DNA of 64,000 nt from Burkholderiaceae bacterium (GTDB lineage: Bacteria; Pseudomonadota; Gammaproteobacteria; Burkholderiales; Burkholderiaceae_E). Positions within the stretch are counted from its first letter, which is position 1, and each line of letters begins with the position of its first letter. A program made the position numbers and the translations under genes. The notes below the pieces were generated by a model, which saw only the letters and a list, made by a program, of their open reading frames with translations, was not told the DNA's origin and ran no database searches. The stretch is taken from positions 1 to 64,000 of the forward strand of contig JAJTYR010000008.1 in assembly GCA_021463505.1 (NCBI GenBank). Reading direction: 5' to 3'. Positions 58,226 through 64,000 of this stretch are shown in pieces.

Positions 58226-58713
58226 CAGACGTGCGGCAGTGTCGTGGCGCGCGCCGACCCGGTCTGGCTCACACGCCACGCCGCGAGCCGCCCGGCCAGC
58301 GCCGCATCGGTACCCGCGAGGATCGCGACGGCGCACAGTGCGGCATTGGCCGCGCCCGCCTCGCCGATCGCGAAAGTGGCCACCGGAACGCCGCGCGGCA
58401 TCTGCACGATCGACAGCAGCGAGTCCTCGCCGCGCAGGTACTTCGACGGCACCGGAACGCCAAGCACCGGCACGATCGTCTTCGCCGCCAGCATGCCGGG
58501 CAGATGTGCGGCACCACCGGCACCGGCGATGATCGCCCGCAGCCCGCGCTCGCGCGCCTGCTCGGCGTAGCGGAACATGTCGTCGGGCATGCGATGCGCC
58601 GACACGACGCGCGCCTCGAACGGCACCTGAAACTCGCGCAGCACCGCGGCCGCGTGCTGCATCACGTCCCAGTCGCTGCCCGATCCCATCAACACGCCCA
58701 CCCGCGCACTCAT
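58225..58713 (-). CDS. purE: 5-(carboxyamino)imidazole ribonucleotide mutase
   Basis: A 162-residue class I PurE that converts N5-CAIR to CAIR. It has [13 protein letters not shown] near residue 5-17, [12 protein letters not shown] near 37 and the [16 protein letters not shown] substrate loop near 65. I chose the ATG at 58713 with AAGGA upstream; an ATG at 58734 preceded by GGGGAGG would add seven residues and is equally possible. It is coupled to purK downstream. Confidence 0.95.
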   Translation of the reverse strand: MSARVGVLMGSGSDWDVMQHAAAVLREFQVPFEARVVSAHRMPDDMFRYAEQARERGLRAIIAGAGGAAHLPGMLAAKTIVPVLGVPVPSKYLRGEDSLLSIVQMPRGVPVATFAIGEAGAANAALCAVAILAGTDAALAGRLAAWRVSQTGSARATTLPHV

Positions 58714-58776
58714 CGTCGTTCCTTCGTCGGCCATTGCATTGCGCCTCCCCGCCGCCCACGCATCGCGTCCCGTCAG

Positions 58777-59673
58777 TCAGTCACGCAGTTCCTGCCCGGT
58801 GAGCCGGCGCAACGCCTCGCGATACTTCGCGGCAGTCTGCTCGATCACCGCGCGCGGCAGCGGCGGCGGCGGCGGACGCTTGTTCCAGCCTGGCACGGTC
58901 TCGAGATAGTCGCGCACGAACTGCTTGTCGAACGACGGCGGCGAAACACCGGGCCGCCACTCGCCGGCAGGCCAGAAGCGTGACGAATCGGCGGTGAGCA
59001 CCTCGTCCATCAGGTGCAGCGTGCCCTGCGCGTCGAGTCCGAATTCGAACTTGGTGTCGGCGATGACGATGCCGCGGGTGGTCGCGTAGTCGCTGGCGCG
59101 CCGGTAGAGCTCGAGACTGATCCGGCGGATCCGGGCAGCGAGCGGTGCGCCGATGCGCGCAGCCATCTCGTCGAAATCGATGTTCTGGTCGTGCTCGCCG
59201 AGTTCGGCCTTGGCCGCCGGCGTGAAGATCGGCTCGGGCAGCCGGTCGGCCATGCGCAGCCCCGCCGGCAGCGCAATGCCGCAGACCGCGCCGCCCGCGA
59301 GGTAGTCCTTCCAGCCCGACCCGATCAGGTAGCCGCGCACCACCGCCTCGACCAGGATCGGCTGCAGGCGCTTGACCACCATCGAACGCCCGCGCACCTG
59401 CTCGCGCTCGTCGGCGGCGACCACCGACTCCGGATCGACGCCGGTGAGATGGTTCGGCACCACGTCGGCGAGCCGCTCGAACCAGAACAGCGCCATCCGG
59501 TTCAGTACCCGGCCCTTGTCGGGAATCGGCTCGGCCATGACCACGTCGAAGGCCGACAGCCGGTCGGTGGTGACGATCAGCAGCCGGTCGTCGCCGACCG
59601 CGTAGTTGTCGCGCACCTTGCCGCGCGACAGCAATTGCAGCGAGTGCAGGCTCGAGTGATAGACGGCCGCCAT
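58777..59673 (-). CDS. purC: phosphoribosylaminoimidazole-succinocarboxamide synthase
   Basis: A 298-residue SAICAR synthase joining CAIR and aspartate. Motifs include [21 protein letters not shown] near residue 14 (spread over family positions), [18 protein letters not shown] near 37, [17 protein letters not shown] near 112 and [20 protein letters not shown] near 205. Length is that of the fungal/betaproteobacterial long form. A small hairpin sits directly before the start codon (see 59671-59687). Confidence 0.96.
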   Translation of the reverse strand: MAAVYHSSLHSLQLLSRGKVRDNYAVGDDRLLIVTTDRLSAFDVVMAEPIPDKGRVLNRMALFWFERLADVVPNHLTGVDPESVVAADEREQVRGRSMVVKRLQPILVEAVVRGYLIGSGWKDYLAGGAVCGIALPAGLRMADRLPEPIFTPAAKAELGEHDQNIDFDEMAARIGAPLAARIRRISLELYRRASDYATTRGIVIADTKFEFGLDAQGTLHLMDEVLTADSSRFWPAGEWRPGVSPPSFDKQFVRDYLETVPGWNKRPPPPPLPRAVIEQTAAKYREALRRLTGQELRD

Positions 59674-59686
59674 CGGGGATGCCCCG
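59674..59686 (-). promoter_or_regulatory. hairpin at the purC translation start
   Basis: On the minus strand CGGGG-CAT-CCCCG forms a 5-bp stem with a 3-base loop that ends next to the purC ATG and covers the only purine-rich stretch (GGGG) able to serve as ribosome site. It might hinder initiation until melted. A T-run (CTTTTT) lies just before it. Confidence 0.3.
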
Positions 59687-59783
59687 GAAAAAGCCTCATT
59701 TTGCCTGATCGCCGGGCCCCGACCCCTGCCGCAGCGCGGCAGAGTTCGCGGCGTTTCGCCTCGGCAACGGGATGCGCCGGATG

Positions 59784-60560
59784 TCAGCGCCAGCGGTCGA
59801 TCCAGCCCAACCCATCGCGCGTCGCGCCGCGCGGCCGGTATTCGCAGCCGATCCAGCCCTCGTAGCCCAGTTCGTCGATCAGCGCAAACAGGTACGGGTA
59901 GTTCAGCTCCCCCGTGTCCGGCTCGTTGCGCTCGGGCACGCCGGCGACCTGGATGTGGCCGACGCCGGACAGGTAGCGGCGGATCTTCGTCGCGACGTCA
60001 CCCTCGACGATCTGGCAGTGATAGAGGTCCATCTGCACTTTCAGGTTCGGCTCGCCGACGTCGGTCACGATCGCGTGCGCGTCGGCCTGCGTATTCAGCA
60101 GATAGCCGGGCACATCGCGCACGTTGATCGGCTCGATCAGTGCGGCGATGCCTGCGCGGGCGAGCCGCCGGGCCGCCCAGCGCAGGTTCGCGACGAAGGT
60201 GGCGCGCTGATGCGCGCGCTGCGCCTCGTTGCCGGCCACGCCCGCCATCAGGTGCAGCCGTGGGCAGTCGAGCGCCGCCGCGTAGCCGATCGCCTGCTCG
60301 ACGCCGGCGCGAAACTCCGCTTCGCGTCCGGGCAGGCTGCAGGTGCCGCGATCGCCGGCCGCCAGGTCGCCGGGCGGCGCGTTGAACAACACCTGCCGCA
60401 GTCCGCTCGCGCGCAGCGCAGCCGCCACGTCGGCCGCCGCGAACTCGTACGGGAACAGGAACTCGACTGCCCGAAAACCGTCGTCCGCCGCCGCGCCGAA
60501 GCGCCGCAGGAACGGCAGTTCGGTGTACATCAGCGACAGGTTGGCGGCGAATGCCGGCAT
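59784..60560 (-). CDS. hydroxypyruvate isomerase family protein (Hyi/OtnI-like)
   Basis: A 258-residue TIM-barrel sugar-phosphate-isomerase-like protein. It begins [22 protein letters not shown], has [16 protein letters not shown]-like text (here [17 protein letters not shown] near 140), [11 protein letters not shown] near 180 and ends [23 protein letters not shown]. This is the hydroxypyruvate or 2-oxo-tetronate isomerase family. It lies between fba and purC, where many Burkholderiales have no gene. Together with the GarR-like reductases in the window it would fit glyoxylate/glycerate metabolism. Confidence 0.9.
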   Translation of the reverse strand: MPAFAANLSLMYTELPFLRRFGAAADDGFRAVEFLFPYEFAAADVAAALRASGLRQVLFNAPPGDLAAGDRGTCSLPGREAEFRAGVEQAIGYAAALDCPRLHLMAGVAGNEAQRAHQRATFVANLRWAARRLARAGIAALIEPINVRDVPGYLLNTQADAHAIVTDVGEPNLKVQMDLYHCQIVEGDVATKIRRYLSGVGHIQVAGVPERNEPDTGELNYPYLFALIDELGYEGWIGCEYRPRGATRDGLGWIDRWR

Positions 60561-60637
60561 CGCGACCTCCCGGCGAGACCATCAAGGGCCGACGCAGCGC
60601 GGCGGCTTCGGCCTGCGCCCGCCCGATACCGTCGTCG

Positions 60638-61702
60638 TCAGGTGACGACCTGCGCAAGCTCGCCCTTGCGGTAACGCTCGACCATCACCGACAGCGTCAC
60701 CGGCTGGATGCGGCTGCCCTGCCCCTCGCATCCGAACTGGCGGTAGCGGGCGACGCAGATCGCCCTGGCCGCCTCGCGCGCCGGCTTCAGGTATTCGCGC
60801 GGATCGAACTTCGACGGGTTCTCGACGAAGAAGCGGCGGATCGCCGCGGTCATCGCCAGCCGGATGTCGGTGTCGATGTTGATCTTGCGCACGCCGTGCC
60901 GGATCGCCTCCTGGATCTCCTCGACCGGCACGCCGTAGGTTTCCTTCATGTCGCCGCCGTGCTCGCGGATCTCGGCCAGCAGCTCCTGCGGCACCGACGA
61001 CGAGCCGTGCATCACGAGGTGCGTGTTCGGGATGCGGGCGTGGATTTCCCTGATGCGCGAGATCGCGAGGATGTCGCCGGTAGGCTTGCGCGAGAACTTG
61101 TAGGCACCGTGGCTCGTGCCGATCGCGATCGCCAGCGCGTCGACCTGCGTCCTGCGCACGAAGTCGGCGGCCTGCTCCGGGTCGGTGAGCAGCTGCTCGC
61201 GGGTCATCGTGCCCTCCGCGCCGTGGCCGTCCTCCTTGTCGCCCTTCATCGTCTCGAGCGATCCGAGCACGCCCAGCTCGCCCTCGACCGTGACGCCGAC
61301 CGCGTGGGCCATGTCGACCACCTTGCGGGTCACCTCGACGTTGTACTCGTAGCTGGCGACCGTCTTGCCGTCTTCCTGCAGCGAGCCGTCCATCATCACC
61401 GACGAGAAGCCGAGGTCGATCGCCCCCTTGCAGACCGCCGGCGACTGGCCGTGGTCCTGGTGCATCACCACCGGCACCTTCGGATACGACTCGACCGCGG
61501 CCTCGATCAGCCGACGCAGGAACTGCTCGCCCGCGTACTTCCGGGCGCCGGCCGAAGCCTGCATGATGACCGGCGCATCGAGATCGCTGGCTGCAGACAT
61601 GATCGCCTGCACCTGCTCGAGGTTGTTGACGTTGAATGCCGGGATGCCGTAGCCGTTCCCGGCGGCGTGGTCGAGCAGCTGGCGCATGGAAACGAGGGGC
61701 AT
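60638..61702 (-). CDS. fba: class II fructose-bisphosphate aldolase (Calvin-cycle subtype)
   Basis: A 354-residue zinc aldolase of glycolysis/gluconeogenesis. Zinc and catalytic motifs are [11 protein letters not shown] near residue 80, [11 protein letters not shown] near 105, [11 protein letters not shown] near 135, [10 protein letters not shown] near 205 and [13 protein letters not shown] near 255, which identify the Calvin/betaproteobacterial CbbA-like subtype. The ATG at 61702 has GGAGG at 7-8 bases. pyk lies upstream on the same strand. Confidence 0.95.
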   Translation of the reverse strand: MPLVSMRQLLDHAAGNGYGIPAFNVNNLEQVQAIMSAASDLDAPVIMQASAGARKYAGEQFLRRLIEAAVESYPKVPVVMHQDHGQSPAVCKGAIDLGFSSVMMDGSLQEDGKTVASYEYNVEVTRKVVDMAHAVGVTVEGELGVLGSLETMKGDKEDGHGAEGTMTREQLLTDPEQAADFVRRTQVDALAIAIGTSHGAYKFSRKPTGDILAISRIREIHARIPNTHLVMHGSSSVPQELLAEIREHGGDMKETYGVPVEEIQEAIRHGVRKINIDTDIRLAMTAAIRRFFVENPSKFDPREYLKPAREAARAICVARYRQFGCEGQGSRIQPVTLSVMVERYRKGELAQVVT

Positions 61703-61817
61703 GACGACCTCCAGGAGTGAGAACGTGGCGTGGTTGCCGCCTGCCGGCATTATCGCCCAGCTTGCGCGGGTCGCGGTGGCGCCCCGGGCCGCGCGATCCG
61801 TGGCCGCGAGCCGGCGG

Positions 61818-63257
61818 TCAGGCGTGTCCGCCCACCCGGACGATCTTCAGCGTGTTGGTGCCGCCCGACTTGCCGATCGGTTCGCCGATGGTCAGCACGA
61901 TCAGGTCGCCCGGCTCGACGATGCCCGCGTCGAGCAGCCGCTGCTCGGACTCGAGCAGCAGCGCCTCGCGCTCCTGCGCGTGGTAGGTCATCACGATCGG
62001 GTGCACCTCGCGATACAGGCACATGCGGCGCCGGCTCGCTTCCTCGGGCGTGAGGGCGTAGATCGGCACGCCCGAGTCGATCCGCGACATCCACAGCGCC
62101 GTGGAACCGGATTGCGTCAGCGACACCACCGCCTTCACCTTCATGTGGTGCGCCACGAACAGCGCACTCATCGCGATCGTCTGGTCGATGCGCGTGAAGC
62201 TGCGGTTCAGGAACGCGGCGTCGAGCGACATCGACTGCGAGCGGTCGGCCTCGACGCAGATGCGCGCCATCGCCTCGATCGTCTCGACCGGGTACCTGCC
62301 GGCGGCCGTCTCGGCCGACAGCATCACGGCGTCGGTGCCGTCGAGCACCGCGTTGGCCACGTCGGAGACCTCGGCCCGGGTGGGCACCGGCGACTCGATC
62401 ATCGACTCCATCATCTGCGTGGCGGTGATCGTGACCCTGTTCAGTTCGCGCGCCATGCGGATCATGCGCTTCTGCAGCGCCGGGACCGCGGCGTCGCCGA
62501 CCTCCACGGCGAGGTCGCCGCGCGCGACCATGATGCCGTCGGAGGCCTGCAGGATCTCCTCGAGGTTGCCGATCGCCTCGTAACGCTCGATCTTGGCGAT
62601 CATCAGCGCCCGCCCGCCCGCGGCGCGCATCAGTTCGCGGGCCATGTACATGTCGGCCGCGTTCTTCGGGAACGACACCGCGATGAAGTCGGCCTCGAAG
62701 CCGATCGCGGTCTTGATGTCGTCGATGTCCTTGGAGGTGAGCGCCGGCGCCGACAACCCGCCGCCCTGGCGGTTGATGCCCTTGCGGTTCGACAGCACGC
62801 CGCCCTGCACCACCGTGCACTCGATCGACGTCGGCGTCGTGCGCTCGACGCGCATCATCATGCGACCGTCGTCGAGCAGCAGCGTGTCGCCCGACTTCAC
62901 GTCGTTGACCAGTTCGGGATAGTCGAGCCCGACCCGGCGCTGGTCGCCGGGCGCGTCGTCGACGTCAAACGAGAACGCGTCGCCCGGCGCGAGGGTGATC
63001 TTCCCTTCGGCGAACCGGCCGATGCGGATCTTCGGCCCCTGCAGGTCGGCCAGCACGCCAATGCTCTGCCCGATGCGCCCGGCAATCCCGCGCACCCGGC
63101 GCACGGTGTCGGCGTGCTCGGCGGCGGTGCCGTGCGAGAAGTTCACGCGCACCACGTTGACGCCGGCGCACAGCATGCGCTCCAGCACCGCAGGGTCGCT
63201 CGAAGCGGGGCCGAGCGTGGCGACGATCTTGGTGGCGCGCGGGGCGGGCTTGAACAT
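61818..63257 (-). CDS. pyk: pyruvate kinase
   Basis: A 479-residue glycolytic kinase. Motifs: [14 protein letters not shown] at residues 8-21, [10 protein letters not shown] near 35, [12 protein letters not shown] near 72, and the active-site signature [17 protein letters not shown] near 220 with the catalytic Lys, plus [30 protein letters not shown] near 275-300. Length is normal. The open frame continues upstream only as shadow of the response regulator. Confidence 0.96.
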   Translation of the reverse strand: MFKPAPRATKIVATLGPASSDPAVLERMLCAGVNVVRVNFSHGTAAEHADTVRRVRGIAGRIGQSIGVLADLQGPKIRIGRFAEGKITLAPGDAFSFDVDDAPGDQRRVGLDYPELVNDVKSGDTLLLDDGRMMMRVERTTPTSIECTVVQGGVLSNRKGINRQGGGLSAPALTSKDIDDIKTAIGFEADFIAVSFPKNAADMYMARELMRAAGGRALMIAKIERYEAIGNLEEILQASDGIMVARGDLAVEVGDAAVPALQKRMIRMARELNRVTITATQMMESMIESPVPTRAEVSDVANAVLDGTDAVMLSAETAAGRYPVETIEAMARICVEADRSQSMSLDAAFLNRSFTRIDQTIAMSALFVAHHMKVKAVVSLTQSGSTALWMSRIDSGVPIYALTPEEASRRRMCLYREVHPIVMTYHAQEREALLLESEQRLLDAGIVEPGDLIVLTIGEPIGKSGGTNTLKIVRVGGHA

Positions 63258-63310
63258 GTCAGGGGTGCGAGGCGCACGAAGCGGGATCGGCAATGCTAAC
63301 CGATCGCGCC

Positions 63311-63955
63311 TCATTGCGGCGTCAGGCCGCACTCGATCGCGAACCGCACCATCCCGGCGACGCCGTCGATGTCGAGTTTCTGCATCAGCCGGCTTCGATA
63401 GGTGTCGACCGTCTTCGGCGACAGGCACAGCGCACGCGCAAGCTGGGCCGTGCTCTTGCCTTCGGCCACGCCCTGCAGGATCTGGCGCTCGCGGCGGCTC
63501 AGCGCGTCGACCGGACTGCGCGCGTGGTGGTCGCGGAGGTAGTCGTCGATCACCGCCTCGGTGATCTTCTGGCTGAGGTAGCGACGCCCGGCATGCACGC
63601 TGCGCACCGCGGCCACCACCTCGGCGCCTGCCGACTCCTTCAGCAGGTAGCCCTGCGCGCCCGCCTGCAGCGCGCGGAAGATGTGCTCGGTGGTCGAGTA
63701 CATCGACAGGATGACGACCCGCGACTGCGGCAGATGGCTGCGAACCCGGTGCGTCGCCTCGATGCCGTCGAGCTCGGGCATCACGATATCCATGATCGTC
63801 ACGTCGGGCGCCAGCTCGAGCGCCTTGCGCACCGCCTCCCGGCCGTCGGCCGCGTGGCCGACGACGGCGATGCCCGGCTGCACGTGCAGCATCGCCTCGA
63901 GGCCGTCGCGCAGCACCGAATGATCGTCGGCCAGCAACACCCTGATGTCCATCAT
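63311..63955 (-). CDS. LuxR-family two-component response regulator
   Basis: A 214-residue NarL/FixJ-type regulator. Receiver domain residues: DD near 10-11, phospho-acceptor Asp in VTIMDIVMPELDG near 55, Lys in YLLKES near 105. The C-terminal HTH shows LSRRERQILQGVAEGKSTAQLARALCLSPKT split over 150-185. Its start overlaps the stop of a histidine kinase gene cut by the window edge. It differs from NarL at 45621-46301 in the HTH and probably has another signal. Control of the downstream pyk gene cannot be inferred. Confidence 0.92.
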   Translation of the reverse strand: MMDIRVLLADDHSVLRDGLEAMLHVQPGIAVVGHAADGREAVRKALELAPDVTIMDIVMPELDGIEATHRVRSHLPQSRVVILSMYSTTEHIFRALQAGAQGYLLKESAGAEVVAAVRSVHAGRRYLSQKITEAVIDDYLRDHHARSPVDALSRRERQILQGVAEGKSTAQLARALCLSPKTVDTYRSRLMQKLDIDGVAGMVRFAIECGLTPQ

Positions 63956-64000
63956 TGCCGCCCGACCGTCGCGACCAGCCGGGTGCCGGCACCACGCCGC
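63952..64000 (-). CDS. sensor histidine kinase, C-terminal fragment
   Basis: The last 15 codons and stop of a minus-strand gene: RRGAGTRLVATVGRQ then TGA, overlapping the response-regulator ATG by four bases. Gly-x-Gly-Thr-x-Leu near the end is the G2-box type ending of the HATPase domain, so this is most likely the cognate kinase. Confidence 0.6.
   Translation of the reverse strand, partial: RRGAGTRLVATVGRQ

Noticed and set aside
59726-59742. CTGCCGC/GCGGCAG hairpin downstream of the isomerase gene
   Set aside because: A stable stem but without a T-run directly after it on the minus strand; not called as a terminator.

Overview
The window is a GC-rich, gene-dense bacterial chromosome segment with very high GC at third codon positions. 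Gene content and order (lptG-lptF divergent from pepA-holC-valS; pyk-fba-purC-purE-purK-sua5; several Bug/TctC-type solute-binding proteins; a BoxR-type regulator) point to a betaproteobacterium of the order Burkholderiales that can respire nitrate and activate aromatic acids. I see no rRNA or tRNA gene, insertion sequence, prophage or CRISPR array.

Layout. 1-2.2 kb: end of an alpha/beta hydrolase, a 3-hydroxyisobutyrate-dehydrogenase-like reductase and an orphan TRAP solute-binding protein. 2.3-6.4 kb: an ArnT-like glycosyltransferase and the LPS exporter pair lptF-lptG, separated by a strong intrinsic terminator. 6.4-12.9 kb (+): pepA, holC, a small conserved-looking gene, valS and a ketopantoate-reductase-like gene, mostly coupled by ATGA overlaps. 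12.9-26.6 kb: two complete tripartite tricarboxylate transporter (TTT) sets, one on each strand, with an acyl-CoA ligase, a CoA-transferase, a NUDIX hydrolase, alaS and a second HIBADH-like reductase. 26.7-28.9 kb (+): FKBP isomerase and glnS.

28.9-48.2 kb is one long minus-strand block. Read in the direction of transcription it holds narX, narL, narK1, narK2, narGHJI, a parvulin gene, a fused FAD monooxygenase/old-yellow-enzyme protein of the 2-aminobenzoyl-CoA or salicylyl-CoA hydroxylase type, msrA, lemA, two TPM-domain genes and a metallo-beta-lactamase-fold hydrolase. The nar part is a complete nitrate-sensing, uptake and respiration module.

48.5-54.4 kb is an aromatic acyl-CoA neighbourhood: glutaryl-CoA dehydrogenase, a MaoC-like hydratase whose stop codon is missing, benzoate-CoA ligase, a flavodoxin, a BoxR/BzdR-type regulator (HTH plus shikimate-kinase-like domain) and an alpha/beta hydrolase. 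TGCA-N6-TGC(A)-type repeats, the kind reported for BzdR/BoxR operators, lie upstream of gcdH and in the ligase/flavodoxin divergent region. The boxABC genes themselves are not in the window.

54.5-64 kb: a three-domain universal stress protein, then the housekeeping minus-strand cluster sua5, purK, purE, purC, with a hydroxypyruvate-isomerase-like gene inserted before fba, then pyk and a LuxR-family response regulator whose partner histidine kinase is cut by the window edge.
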